DNA of 64,000 bases from NCBI GenBank assembly GCA_947649495.1, contig CANSRU010000011.1, positions 1-64,000 of the forward strand. The letters are read 5' to 3'. Shown one piece after another: positions 29,716-40,109 of this stretch. A program made the translations under genes and the position numbers. Origin of the DNA: an uncultured Porphyromonadaceae bacterium (GTDB lineage Bacteria; Bacteroidota; Bacteroidia; Bacteroidales; Muribaculaceae). Positions within the stretch are counted from its first letter, which is position 1, and every line of letters starts with the position of its first letter. Under the pieces are notes generated by a model. The model had not been told where the DNA came from. It saw nothing but the letters and a program-made list of their open reading frames with translations, and did not search any database.

Positions 29716-30654
29716 TCAGCGGCGGGCAAGAGACAGGAATGAAGCCGGTATCGGAGTGGCAAACGACATCTCCTTACGTGTTATCGGATGAATGAACCGG
29801 AGTGTCTGCGCATGCAATGCCAACCGGTGTATCGGGCTTGCCGCGGCTCCATATTTGCGGTCGCCCGATATTGGATGTCCGAGATCTTTCATGTGAACAC
29901 GTATCTGATTTTTGCGGCCGGTATCCAGTTCAACCTCAAGCAAAGAGTAATCCCGACCTTTGCGGAGAGTGGAATACCTTGTCACCGCAAGCTGTCCCTC
30001 CTCCTCGTTGTCGGTGGAGTAGACCTCAAACTGCGAATTCTCCACAAGATAACTCCGCACGGTTCCGCAATCCTGTTCAGGAGCGCCCTCCACCACAGCA
30101 AGATACTTTCGGTTCAGCACCATATTGTTCCAGTTGTGCTGCATTCCCTCTTTGGCTTTCTCGTTTTTGGCAAACATCATAAGCCCCGAGGTGTCACGGT
30201 CAAGCCGGTGCACTATAAACAGCTTGTTGAGCGGATTTTTCTTCTTTACGTAATCACGCAGTATTGAATAGGCCGTTCCATCCTTGGTCTTGTCATTGCC
30301 CATTGAAAGCAGACCGTAGCCTTTATTAACCACAATTATATCATCGTCCTCATACACCAGTTTCAAACGGCGGTGATAGAACACATGAAACTCCCGGGTG
30401 AAATTGACCTTCACTACCTGTCCGGGCTCCAACGGCAGGTCAAACTGTCGCTGCGGCATGTCGTCCACCGCCACCTGATTGTGTGCCAGCATCTGCTTAA
30501 TCACTGTACGCTTCACCCCTTCCACGTTGGCAAGGAGAAACTCAAGCAGGGTATACTGTTCGGCAACAGTATACGACTTTATCACATCGGGGCGCACCGG
30601 AGTACGCTTACGACGGGCTGCGGCCCGGTCCTCATTCTTATTTCTTTGAGACAT
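29716..30654 (-). CDS. RluA-family pseudouridine synthase with S4 domain
   Basis: LFIVHRLDRDTSGLMMFAK; start re-assigned to MSQRNKNED. Confidence 0.93.
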   Translation of the reverse strand: MSQRNKNEDRAAARRKRTPVRPDVIKSYTVAEQYTLLEFLLANVEGVKRTVIKQMLAHNQVAVDDMPQRQFDLPLEPGQVVKVNFTREFHVFYHRRLKLVYEDDDIIVVNKGYGLLSMGNDKTKDGTAYSILRDYVKKKNPLNKLFIVHRLDRDTSGLMMFAKNEKAKEGMQHNWNNMVLNRKYLAVVEGAPEQDCGTVRSYLVENSQFEVYSTDNEEEGQLAVTRYSTLRKGRDYSLLEVELDTGRKNQIRVHMKDLGHPISGDRKYGAAASPIHRLALHAQTLRFIHPITRKEMSFATPIPASFLSLARR

Positions 30655-30656
30655 TC

Positions 30657-32993
30657 TTATTTTTTCTTTCTCGACGTGGCAGTTCTGCGGGAAACCTTCT
30701 TGGGCTGGGCATCCTGCTCTTCGATGAGTTTCATACACTCCTCAAGCGTGAGCGCAGCCGGATCAGTCACAGTCTTTGGTATCTTGTAATTTTGTTTTTT
30801 ATAGGCGATATACACACCGTAGCGGCCGTTGAGTATCTGCAAATCGGCATTGTCGTCAAATGTCTTTACCACCTTCTTGCTGTCAGCATCCCGCTTGGCC
30901 AATATCAGTTCCTGAGCCTCTTCAAGGGTTATAGTCAGCGGATCTTTATCGGATGGTATGGACACAAACTTTCCTGAATGACGCACATACGGACCGAACC
31001 GACCTACAGCTACCGAGACCTCCGCCCCTTCGAAATCACCGAGTGTACGCGGCAAGTCAAACAGTTTCAATGCCTCTTCGAGAGTGATATCAAACACCGA
31101 CTGATCCTTTCGGAGTGAGGCAAAGCGAGGTTTCTCGTCACCGGTGCTGTCGCCAATCTGCACCACCGGGCCGAATCGGCCTATTTTCACCGAAACAGTT
31201 TTTCCGCTTCCGGGCTCAGTGCCGAGCATGCGCTCACCCACCTTATGTTCCAGGCGGGTATCACTTGCCTTTTCCACTTCGGGGTGGAACACCTGATAGA
31301 AATCGCCAATCTCCTTCTGCCATCCGGCATTACCCTCGGCAATCAGGTCAAAACGTTCCTCAAGGTCGGCCGTGAAATTATAGTCAAGTACATTAGGGAA
31401 ATACTGGGTGAGGAATTCATTAACCACCACACCTGTGTCTGTAGGCAACAGTTTGCCCTTGTCAGCACCGACATTAACCGACGATGTATCCGACACAACA
31501 GTTCCATTCTTCAAAGTGAGTGTCACCACTTCATGCTCCTCGCCGGCACGGTCGCCTTTCTCCACGTACTCGCGATGCTGAATGGTCGAGATGGTGGGAG
31601 CGTATGTCGACGGACGTCCGATACCCAGCTCCTCCATTTTCTTTACAAGCGATGCTTCCGTAAAACGCGGTGGATGCTGAGTGTAACGTTCCGATGCACT
31701 TATACCGATGGGAGCAAGTTGTTCTCCCCGCTCCATCAACGGCAGCTGGGAATCGGACATCTCTTCCGACGCATCATCGTGTCCCTCCGAGTACACCCGT
31801 AGGAATCCATCAAACCGCACCACTTCGCCGGTAGCCGTAAAATGCTCCTGACGGGTAGACGGCGTGATTTCCACGGTTGTCTTCTCTATCTCCGCATCGG
31901 CCATCTGCGATGCGATGGTGCGCTTCCATATCAACGCATACAGACGGCGTTCCTGAGGAGTGCCATCTATATCGTGATTGCTTATATATGTGGGGCGTAT
32001 GGCTTCGTGTGCCTCCTGCGCGCCACGCGATTTGGTATGATAATGGCGCACCTTCAGATAATTGTCGCCAAGAGTGTCCTTTATTTCTTCCGATATATTT
32101 TCTATGGCCAATTTCGACAGATTGAGCGAATCGGTACGCATATATGTTATGTGACCGGCCTCGTAAAGTCGTTGGGCCACCATCATGGTCTGCGACACGG
32201 TAAATCCGAGCTTGCGCGAAGCCTCCTGCTGCAGGGTCGATGTGGTGAATGGAGGTGCCGGAGATTTTTTCAGCGGCTTTACCGCCACATCCGTAACCTT
32301 GAATGAGGCATTGGCGCAATCCTCAAGAAATCCTCGCGCCGCAGCCTCATCGGAAAGACGTTTCGGCAACTCGGCTTTCACAGTCTTGCCGATGGTGTTC
32401 TTGAACTGTCCGGTAACACGGAAATATGCCTCGGGGACAAAAGCACGTATCTCATTCTCACGCTCCACTATCAGCCTCACTGCAACCGACTGCACGCGGC
32501 CGGCCGACAATGCCGGCTTGATTTTGCGCCACAGCACAGGCGACAGCTCGAAACCCACAATCCTGTCCAGAACCCTGCGGGCCTGCTGTGCATCGACAAG
32601 ATTCAGGTCTATGCCACGTGGATTCTTAATGGCGTGGAGTATCGCATCTTTGGTTATCTCATGGAACACTATGCGCTTTGTGGTGTCGGGCTGCAACCCG
32701 AGCACCTCATACAGATGCCAGGCTATAGCTTCCCCCTCGCGGTCCTCATCAGATGCGAGCCACACCATCTGTGCCTCCTTTGCCGCTTTGCGCAAGCTTT
32801 TGACAAGTTCCTGCTTGTCGGCCGGAATTTCATATTCCGGTTCAAACTGATGGTCGGTATCTATGCTGAAATCCTTCTTGCGGAGGTCGCGTATGTGTCC
32901 GTAGCTTGACATCACCTTATAGTCCTTGCCAAGAAATTTCTCTATCGTCTTGGCCTTGGCCGGCGATTCCACTATTACCAGATTCTTTATCAT
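30657..32993 (-). CDS. topA: DNA topoisomerase I
   Basis: NLVIVESPAKAKTIEKFLG; VWLASDEDREGEAIAWHL; ITYMRTDSLNLS. Confidence 0.97.
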   Translation of the reverse strand: MIKNLVIVESPAKAKTIEKFLGKDYKVMSSYGHIRDLRKKDFSIDTDHQFEPEYEIPADKQELVKSLRKAAKEAQMVWLASDEDREGEAIAWHLYEVLGLQPDTTKRIVFHEITKDAILHAIKNPRGIDLNLVDAQQARRVLDRIVGFELSPVLWRKIKPALSAGRVQSVAVRLIVERENEIRAFVPEAYFRVTGQFKNTIGKTVKAELPKRLSDEAAARGFLEDCANASFKVTDVAVKPLKKSPAPPFTTSTLQQEASRKLGFTVSQTMMVAQRLYEAGHITYMRTDSLNLSKLAIENISEEIKDTLGDNYLKVRHYHTKSRGAQEAHEAIRPTYISNHDIDGTPQERRLYALIWKRTIASQMADAEIEKTTVEITPSTRQEHFTATGEVVRFDGFLRVYSEGHDDASEEMSDSQLPLMERGEQLAPIGISASERYTQHPPRFTEASLVKKMEELGIGRPSTYAPTISTIQHREYVEKGDRAGEEHEVVTLTLKNGTVVSDTSSVNVGADKGKLLPTDTGVVVNEFLTQYFPNVLDYNFTADLEERFDLIAEGNAGWQKEIGDFYQVFHPEVEKASDTRLEHKVGERMLGTEPGSGKTVSVKIGRFGPVVQIGDSTGDEKPRFASLRKDQSVFDITLEEALKLFDLPRTLGDFEGAEVSVAVGRFGPYVRHSGKFVSIPSDKDPLTITLEEAQELILAKRDADSKKVVKTFDDNADLQILNGRYGVYIAYKKQNYKIPKTVTDPAALTLEECMKLIEEQDAQPKKVSRRTATSRKKK

Positions 32994-33168
32994 TGTTTAC
33001 GAATAGTTTCGCGTGATTATGTAAGAGTTATGTGAATTTCGGCGACAAAATTAGAAAAAGAAATCCACAAATATCTTAACACATTATTAAATTTAACACA
33101 CCGCCTACCCTCTAAAGATTATATCTTTAAAGGACAATAAGATTTAACACTTCGGTGCGTCGGGCGCC

Positions 33169-33729
33169 TTAATATTTATATAGCATACCCTGTGCTACCG
33201 CTCCAGCGGCCTCAGCACCTTTCGATGCCTCCACTATTGCAAGGGCGAATGCAAATGTGCTTGCCGGACCGTTGCCGGTTATCACATTTCCGTCACGCAC
33301 CACCCTCTCACCGGTCATCTCGGCCTCGGTTGTAGCCAGGGACTCCATACCAGGATAGCATGTGGCCTTGCGTCCGTCTATTATGCCGAGCGGCGACAGC
33401 ACCAACGCGGGCGACGCGCAGATTGCGGCTATTTTTCCACCGGCGGCATTATGGTTGCGCAGCATTTCGCTCAGTTTGCCGCAGGCTGCAAGATTGGTCG
33501 CTCCGGGCATACCGCCGGGGCATATCAGCCACGAGTCAGTTTCAGGAAGCTCCACATTATTTATTACTGTGTCAGCCGTAACCTTCACGCCGTGGGCGCC
33601 TGTCACTTCGGCTACCGGATTTATCGACACTGTCTTCACATTCATTTCCGCCCGGCGCAGAACATCCACCGTAGCCAGTGCCTCGACTTCCTCAAAGCCA
33701 TTGGCAAGGAAAATATAAGATTCTTGCAT
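33169..33729 (-). CDS. DJ-1/PfpI family protein
   Basis: LANGFEEVEALATVDVLRRA; GGKIAAICASPALVL. Confidence 0.92.
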   Translation of the reverse strand: MQESYIFLANGFEEVEALATVDVLRRAEMNVKTVSINPVAEVTGAHGVKVTADTVINNVELPETDSWLICPGGMPGATNLAACGKLSEMLRNHNAAGGKIAAICASPALVLSPLGIIDGRKATCYPGMESLATTEAEMTGERVVRDGNVITGNGPASTFAFALAIVEASKGAEAAGAVAQGMLYKY

Positions 33730-33789
33730 GATTGTCTGTTTTTATGGTCTGTTTGATGCAAAACTAATAAAAAGTAGTGGATTTATAAC

Positions 33790-33798
33790 TACCTTTGC
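33790..33798 (+). promoter_or_regulatory. -7 box TACCTTTGC upstream of apbE-like gene
   Basis: TAnnTTTG motif 16 nt upstream of ATG. Confidence 0.6.
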
Positions 33799-33813
33799 GC
33801 ACAATAAGTTCAC

Positions 33814-34809
33814 ATGACAACGCGACTGACATCAACAATCATGGCTGTCGCTGCCGTAATCCTGTTGGCAGGATGCGGCGGCAGCAGAGACACGGACTAC
33901 CGGAAAGCCGAAGGCATCGTATGGGCCACCACCTATCACATCACCTACCGTAGCCCGCTGGACCTTGACGATTCGCTCCAGATTGTATTCAGACAAGTCG
34001 AGGAGTCGCTGTCGCCTTTTGACCCCACATCGACTGTATCACGCATAAACCGTGGGGAGTCTGCCATTACCGACACTATGTTCCGGCACATATTCAACGC
34101 TTCGTGCCAAGTCAATGCCATAAGCCACGGGGCGTTTGACCCAACGGTGGCTCCGCTCGTCAACCTGTGGGGATTCGGCTACCGCGAGCATGGCGGAGAG
34201 CCTACCGACGCTCAGATTGACAGCGCCCTTCAGCTTGTCGGGATAGACCGCTGCCACTTGGACAAAGATAAGTTAGTGAAACAACATCCCGGCATCGAGT
34301 TCAACTTCAGCGCAATCACCAAAGGCTACGGATGCGACATGATAGGTGAGATGCTGCGCCGCAACGGATGTACAGACTATATGGTGGAAATTGGCGGGGA
34401 AGTGGCGGTCTCAGGCTCAAACCCGCACGGAACACCTTGGCGCATAATGATTGATTCTCCCGACGAATCAAATCGCGAAGTGCGGCACCGGCGTCTGGCT
34501 GTGGCCGAGATAACCGACTGCGGAGTGGCCACCTCGGGCAACTACCGCAATTACCGCGACACAGGTTCCGGTAAAGCATGGCACACCATAAGCCCCGTCA
34601 CCGGCCGGCCGGCAATTACCACCACTGTAAGTGCCACTGTAGTCGCGCCATCAGCCATGCTCGCCGACGCTCTTGCCACAGCATGCATGGCTATGCCTCT
34701 TGATTCGGCAAAAGCTATGATTGAACGGCTGCCAGGCACCTCGGCGCTACTCGTTGAACGCCGCGACTCATCATTGCAAGTCACAATCACCCCCGGATTT
34801 CCGATATAA
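33814..34809 (+). CDS. apbE: FAD:protein FMN transferase (ApbE family) lipoprotein
   Basis: ILLAGCGGSRDTDY; WATTYHITY; GVATSGNYRNYR; HTISPVTGRP. Confidence 0.9.
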   Translation: MTTRLTSTIMAVAAVILLAGCGGSRDTDYRKAEGIVWATTYHITYRSPLDLDDSLQIVFRQVEESLSPFDPTSTVSRINRGESAITDTMFRHIFNASCQVNAISHGAFDPTVAPLVNLWGFGYREHGGEPTDAQIDSALQLVGIDRCHLDKDKLVKQHPGIEFNFSAITKGYGCDMIGEMLRRNGCTDYMVEIGGEVAVSGSNPHGTPWRIMIDSPDESNREVRHRRLAVAEITDCGVATSGNYRNYRDTGSGKAWHTISPVTGRPAITTTVSATVVAPSAMLADALATACMAMPLDSAKAMIERLPGTSALLVERRDSSLQVTITPGFPI

Positions 34810-34850
34810 CAAAAGTGTAAATTCACACCCATGGCCCTCTATATGTGCTG

Positions 34851-34859
34851 TAACTTTGC
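34851..34859 (+). promoter_or_regulatory. -7 box TAACTTTGC abutting amidase start
   Basis: 7 nt from ATG 34866. Confidence 0.6.
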
Positions 34860-34865
34860 AGTGTT

Positions 34866-35270
34866 ATGAGGAGGATTGACAAAATTATAATTCATTGTTC
34901 GGCCACACCGGCGGGACGCAATGTTACAGTAGCCGAGATAGACAGATGGCATCGCGAACGAGGATTCAACGGCATAGGCTACCATTATGTGATAATGCTT
35001 GACGGCACTGTGTGTAAGGGACGCGACATAGCTATAGCCGGTGCGCATTGCAAGGGGCACAATGCGCATTCCATAGGCATCTGCTATGTAGGAGGATGTG
35101 ATGCACGCATGCAGCCGGCCGACACACGGACACCGGCTCAGAAACACGCTCTTTCAAGACTTGTCGCGGAACTGTCTGGCAGATATCCTGACGCGACAAT
35201 ACACGGACATCGGGAGTTTGCCGCAAAGGCTTGCCCATGTTTCGATGCCGCAAAAGAGTATGGCAATTAG
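34866..35270 (+). CDS. N-acetylmuramoyl-L-alanine amidase (PGRP/amidase_2 type), no signal peptide
   Basis: MRRIDKIIIHCSATPAGRNVTVAEIDRWHRERGFNGIGYHYVI...IHGHREFAAKACPCFDA. Confidence 0.93.
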   Translation: MRRIDKIIIHCSATPAGRNVTVAEIDRWHRERGFNGIGYHYVIMLDGTVCKGRDIAIAGAHCKGHNAHSIGICYVGGCDARMQPADTRTPAQKHALSRLVAELSGRYPDATIHGHREFAAKACPCFDAAKEYGN

Positions 35271-35272
35271 GT

Positions 35273-35815
35273 TCAACAGCCGAATTCGGCAGCCATCGCA
35301 TCAAACCGCGCGAGGGTATCCGCACCGAATCGTGCAAGCGAGCTCCGCACTTTGTCGAATGATTTACGCTTCATGTCGCCACTCTTTGAATAAAACTTAT
35401 CGGCATAGCACACCACTCGCTCAAGCAAAGTCTCGGGAAGGAAATCACGATGGGGCAGCGGCAGGTGCTGTTCCACCACATCCTTAACCGTAATGCCGGC
35501 GCCGGTATGTCGTTCGGCCACGCGGGCATATATCTCCGGCATCCCTTCACGGCGCAGCAACTCTGCTCCGATTAAGCCGTGACGTATGTATGGTTCCATC
35601 CCCCGACATTCTATCCCCGGGGCATCGGTGGCATATATACCGATATCGTGCAGCATGGCAGCCGCGCGTACCTCATTCTCGTCGAGCGGCAGATTGCACC
35701 GGCGGCATATCGCCACCGCCTCATCGGCCACCGCCCGGCAATGTGCCAAATAAATATCCCGCAGTGCAGTGCCCGCGGGATAATATTTATCTATAATAGA
35801 ATTGTAATATATCAT
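35273..35815 (-). CDS. HD-domain phosphohydrolase
   Basis: VRAAAMLHDIGIYATDAPGIECRGMEPYIRHGLIGAELL. Confidence 0.88.
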   Translation of the reverse strand: MIYYNSIIDKYYPAGTALRDIYLAHCRAVADEAVAICRRCNLPLDENEVRAAAMLHDIGIYATDAPGIECRGMEPYIRHGLIGAELLRREGMPEIYARVAERHTGAGITVKDVVEQHLPLPHRDFLPETLLERVVCYADKFYSKSGDMKRKSFDKVRSSLARFGADTLARFDAMAAEFGC

Positions 35816-36849
35816 TTTGTCTCCTCTATCACAGTGTTCCAGCCATGAGTGTCGGGAATCTCGCCGAGCTGTATGGCACGCAACGTATTGTATAGCTTCG
35901 TGGTGACCGGACCGGGTTTGCCATCCTTGGCTATTATGTATTTATGGCCGGTATCAAGGTCGTCAATCTCACCTACGGGCGAAGCCACAGCCGCTGTGCC
36001 GCAGGCAGCCGCTTCCTGCACCTCATCAAGTTCCTCCACAGGGATATGGCGCGATTCCACCTCTATACCCATATCCTTCGCTATCTGTTGCAGACTCATA
36101 TTGGTAATCGACGGCAAAATTGAATCTGACGCAGGAGTGATATATTTTCCATCCTTTATTGCGAAGAAGTTGGCCGGGCCGCATTCGTCAAGATACTTTT
36201 TCTCTTTCGGATCGAGATAAAGCACAGCTGAATAGCCAAGTTCATGAGCATGTTCACCGGCGCCGAGGCTCGCGGCATAATTGCCACCCACTTTCCATCG
36301 TCCGGTACCTTTAGGAGCCACTCGGTCGTACTCACGCATTATACAGATATTAGTCGGAGCAAAACCGGTCTTGAAATAAGGACCCACCGGACTTACCAGA
36401 ATCATGAACAGATACTCCGTGGAGCTGCGCACTCCCACACTCGCACTCATACCGATTTCAAGCGGACGGATATACAAAGAGGCTCCGCTACCGTAAGGCG
36501 GGACAAAACGGGAGTTCAACTGCACCGCCTTAGTCACCATCTCGCAGAACAGTTCCACAGGCACAGGCTGCATTTTCAAACCCAGCGCCGACTCCTGTAT
36601 ACGATGGGCATTCTCGCGCATACGGAACACGCGTATCTTTCCATCCTCACCACGGAAAGCCTTCAGTCCCTCGAATATCTCCTGACCGTAGTGCAACGCA
36701 GTGGCAGCCATATGTATATTGATGGTTTCCGACGATGAAACTTCTATTTCGCCCCATTTACCGTCGCGATAATAACACCGCACATTATAGTCCGTGCGTA
36801 TATAACCGAAAGGCAGATTAGCCCAATCCAGATTAAGTTCTTCTTTCAT
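35812..36849 (-). CDS. ilvE: Branched-chain amino acid aminotransferase
   Basis: HYGQEIFEGLKAFRGEDGKIRVFRMRENAHR; KVGGNYAASL. Confidence 0.95.
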   Translation of the reverse strand: MKEELNLDWANLPFGYIRTDYNVRCYYRDGKWGEIEVSSSETINIHMAATALHYGQEIFEGLKAFRGEDGKIRVFRMRENAHRIQESALGLKMQPVPVELFCEMVTKAVQLNSRFVPPYGSGASLYIRPLEIGMSASVGVRSSTEYLFMILVSPVGPYFKTGFAPTNICIMREYDRVAPKGTGRWKVGGNYAASLGAGEHAHELGYSAVLYLDPKEKKYLDECGPANFFAIKDGKYITPASDSILPSITNMSLQQIAKDMGIEVESRHIPVEELDEVQEAAACGTAAVASPVGEIDDLDTGHKYIIAKDGKPGPVTTKLYNTLRAIQLGEIPDTHGWNTVIEETK

Positions 36850-37073
36850 ATTCTATGGTTATGAATTTCGTCACAAATGTAACAATTCTTTTATTAACCA
36901 AGTTTAAAATGCACAAAAACCCACCGTCTGCGCAATCCCCCGCCATTATTCAAATCGTTTTACTACCTTTTGTATACAGTATTTCCTGCATTAAACCACT
37001 CCTGACGCAACAACACGAAACCGCAAGTTAGTTAAAAGCCGTGCAATAATTGTGATTTTACAAGGATTGGTAG

Positions 37074-37082
37074 TATCTTTGC
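37074..37082 (+). promoter_or_regulatory. -7 box TATCTTTGC upstream of lptD-like gene
   Basis: TAnnTTTG motif. Confidence 0.55.
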
Positions 37083-37107
37083 ACACAATTATATTGTCAT
37101 TGTCACA

Positions 37108-40026
37108 TTGAGACATTCTCAACTATATATAATCTTTTTGGTAGCGGTAATGGTGACTCTTGGAGCCACCGCGTCGCGTCATGCCGTATCCGAGCTTGAA
37201 ATTCCGGTTCCGGAAGTTGGTCGCATGGCGGTTGACACTCCGGAGAATGCCGTAGACTCTCCCACCATATTATCACGGCAACGCACCACCGAATCCCGCC
37301 GCGAAGCTATGCGCCACCGCGCAACACGCCGGCCTAAACTCCGGCCAGACAGCACGCTAATTCCCGACAGCGTCACCACAGTAACCGATTCGACATCCAA
37401 TCAGGCTGACAGCGTGGCTATTTCGCTCAAACGCACCAGGCTTAACACCGAAACTGACACTGTGAAAAAAAGTGGAGGCAAACGCATATCCCGCATAAAG
37501 GTTGATCTTGATAACCCTGTTGACATCTATGCAAAGGACTCCATGGTGCTGCACGGACAAAGCAACGCATATCTTTATGGCGAAAGCAAAGTGGTCTACG
37601 GGCAAATCGACCTTCAGGCGGCACGCATCCAGCTGAACATGGACAGCAGCACGGTTTATGCTGTAGGCGTACCCGATTCGGTAGGCGAAATAGTAGGCTC
37701 GCCTATTTTCACTGACAAAGGTACCGAATACCAGTCAAAGACCATGCGCTACAACTTCGAGACCGAAAAAGGATTCATCACAGATGTGATAACCGAACAA
37801 GGCGAAGGATACCTCACCGGTGGATTGTCTAAAAAAGTAGGCGACAATACATTCTACATCCAGAATGGGCGGTACACCACATGCGACAACCACGAGGACC
37901 CGCACTTCTGGCTTCAGCTCACCAAAGCCAAGGTCCGGCCGAAAAAGGACATTGTATCCGGGCCGGCCTACATGGTGCTCGCAGGTCTCCCGCTGCCTCT
38001 TGCCGTGCCGTTCGGCTACTTCCCATTTTCTGAAAAATACTCCAGCGGCATAATATTCCCATCGTTCGGCGACGACTACAACCGCGGCTTCTATCTCAAG
38101 GACGGCGGTTACTACTTCGCCATAAACGACAACATAGACCTTGCCCTCACCGGCGAACTTTACACAAAGGGGTCATGGGGACTTCAGGCTCGTTCATCTT
38201 ACGTCAAGCGATACAAGTATTCGGGCAACTTCAACCTAAGCTATCTGCGTACAGTGCTCGGCGACAAGGGGCTACCCGACTACTCCAAGCAGACCAACTT
38301 CCAGATTCTCTGGAATCACACACAGGATGCAAAGGCCAACCCGATATTCAACTTCTCGGCATCGGTCAACTTCACCACATCGGGCTATTCACGCAACAAT
38401 CTCGACAGTTACTATTCCAATTCGTTTACCGAAAACACCAAGAGCAGCACCGTCAATTTCACTTGGCGGCCTCCGGGCTCAAAATGGTCGGTTTCCGGAA
38501 CCGCAAGCGTGGCTCAGCGAAGCCAGGACTCCACACTTGCCGTATCGTTCCCGAACTTCACGGTAACCATGTCGCAGGTTTATCCATTCAAGCGCAAACG
38601 CGCCGTGGGTACCGAAAAATGGTATGAGAAAATAAAACTCTCCTATTCCGGTCAGTTCAACAACTCACTCACCGCCAAGCAAAACGAATTTTTCAAAAAG
38701 AACCTTATAAAGGATTGGCGCAACGGCATGCGGCACAGCATACCTATCTCCGCCACTTTCAACATATTCAAATACCTCAACCTCACACCGAGCATCAATC
38801 TCACCGACCGAATGTACACCTCCAAGGTACGCCGCCAGTGGGATCCCAACGCTGCCCGAGAAATATGCGACACAAGCTATAATTTCTACAACGTGTGGGA
38901 CTTCAACGCATCCGTATCGCTCGACACCAAAATTTACGGTTTCTTCCAGCCGCTGCCATTCCTTGGCGATAAGGTCAAGATGATACGCCACGTAATGACC
39001 CCCACAATCAGTTTCTCCGGTTCCCCCGACTTCAGCAGTCCTTTCTTCGGTTACTACGACCAATATCAGTATACCGGAGCCAATGGAGAGATGATGACGC
39101 GTAAATACTCCCTGTTCCCCAACGCTCTTTTCGGTGTTCCCGGACAAGGGAAGCAGGGGGTGGTCAATTTCTCGTTGGCCAACAATGTGGAAATGAAAGT
39201 GAAGTCCGACAACGACTCCATTGGTGAGAAGAAAATATCACTGATTGAGAACTTCACCATATCACAAAGCTACAACTTCGCAGCCGACTCACTCAACTGG
39301 AGCAACATCAACACATCGCTGATGCTGCGTCTGGTCAAGAACTTCAACCTCAACCTGTCGGCTGTATGGGACGTTTACACCTACCAGTTGAACTCCGCCG
39401 GTAATCCGGTGCGCGTCAACATTCCTCGTTGGAAAGCAGGCAAAGGCTGGGGACGCCTGTCGAGCACCGGCACCTCGTTCAGCTATACATTCAACAACGA
39501 CACATTCAAGAATCTATTCAAGAAAAAAGACGAATCGTCGGACGACGATAACGACAAGTCTAAAAACAGACGTCAGGATGCCTTTGCCAACCGGCGCGGG
39601 GAAGAAGAGGACGATCACGACCACTCCGACCAGATGGAGATGAATCCCGACGGATACATGAAATGGGAAGTACCCTGGAGCCTGACCCTTAACTATTCTG
39701 TACAGTACGGCTACGGTGCTTTCAACAAAAAGAAGATGGAATACGACGGAAAATTCACCCAGAACCTGAGCATGTCAGGCAACATCCGTCCCACAAAGAA
39801 CTGGAACTTCAGTTTCACCGCAAGCTACGACTTCAACACCCACAAACTCGCCTACATGAACTGCAACATCTCGCGCGACCTGCACTGCTTCACCATGACG
39901 GCAAGTTTCGTGCCTGTCGGTCCGTACAAATCCTACAACTTCCACATCTCCGTCAACTCCTCAATGCTATCCGACCTGAAATACGACAAACGCTCGTCTG
40001 CATCCAACGGAGTCACCTGGTATTGA
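37108..40026 (+). CDS. lptD: LptD/OstA-like LPS-assembly outer-membrane protein
   Basis: 972 aa; OstA-like segment (LYGESKVVYGQIDLQAARIQLNMDSSTVYA), PHFWLQLTKAKVRPKKDIVSGPAYMVLAGLPLPLAVPFGYFPFS; TTG start at 37108 or ATG at 37150. Confidence 0.85.
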   Translation: MRHSQLYIIFLVAVMVTLGATASRHAVSELEIPVPEVGRMAVDTPENAVDSPTILSRQRTTESRREAMRHRATRRPKLRPDSTLIPDSVTTVTDSTSNQADSVAISLKRTRLNTETDTVKKSGGKRISRIKVDLDNPVDIYAKDSMVLHGQSNAYLYGESKVVYGQIDLQAARIQLNMDSSTVYAVGVPDSVGEIVGSPIFTDKGTEYQSKTMRYNFETEKGFITDVITEQGEGYLTGGLSKKVGDNTFYIQNGRYTTCDNHEDPHFWLQLTKAKVRPKKDIVSGPAYMVLAGLPLPLAVPFGYFPFSEKYSSGIIFPSFGDDYNRGFYLKDGGYYFAINDNIDLALTGELYTKGSWGLQARSSYVKRYKYSGNFNLSYLRTVLGDKGLPDYSKQTNFQILWNHTQDAKANPIFNFSASVNFTTSGYSRNNLDSYYSNSFTENTKSSTVNFTWRPPGSKWSVSGTASVAQRSQDSTLAVSFPNFTVTMSQVYPFKRKRAVGTEKWYEKIKLSYSGQFNNSLTAKQNEFFKKNLIKDWRNGMRHSIPISATFNIFKYLNLTPSINLTDRMYTSKVRRQWDPNAAREICDTSYNFYNVWDFNASVSLDTKIYGFFQPLPFLGDKVKMIRHVMTPTISFSGSPDFSSPFFGYYDQYQYTGANGEMMTRKYSLFPNALFGVPGQGKQGVVNFSLANNVEMKVKSDNDSIGEKKISLIENFTISQSYNFAADSLNWSNINTSLMLRLVKNFNLNLSAVWDVYTYQLNSAGNPVRVNIPRWKAGKGWGRLSSTGTSFSYTFNNDTFKNLFKKKDESSDDDNDKSKNRRQDAFANRRGEEEDDHDHSDQMEMNPDGYMKWEVPWSLTLNYSVQYGYGAFNKKKMEYDGKFTQNLSMSGNIRPTKNWNFSFTASYDFNTHKLAYMNCNISRDLHCFTMTASFVPVGPYKSYNFHISVNSSMLSDLKYDKRSSASNGVTWY

Positions 40027-40109
40027 CAAATTAACCATTTTAACCAAAATTCAGAACCTTCGGCGCCAATCGTATGTTGTAACGTACGAATAAACCGACT
40101 ATTTTATTT

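Noticed and set aside
33001-33168. Hairpin GGTGCGtcggGCGCC near 33150 as a terminator
   Set aside because: Only a few base pairs and no T-run; insufficient support.
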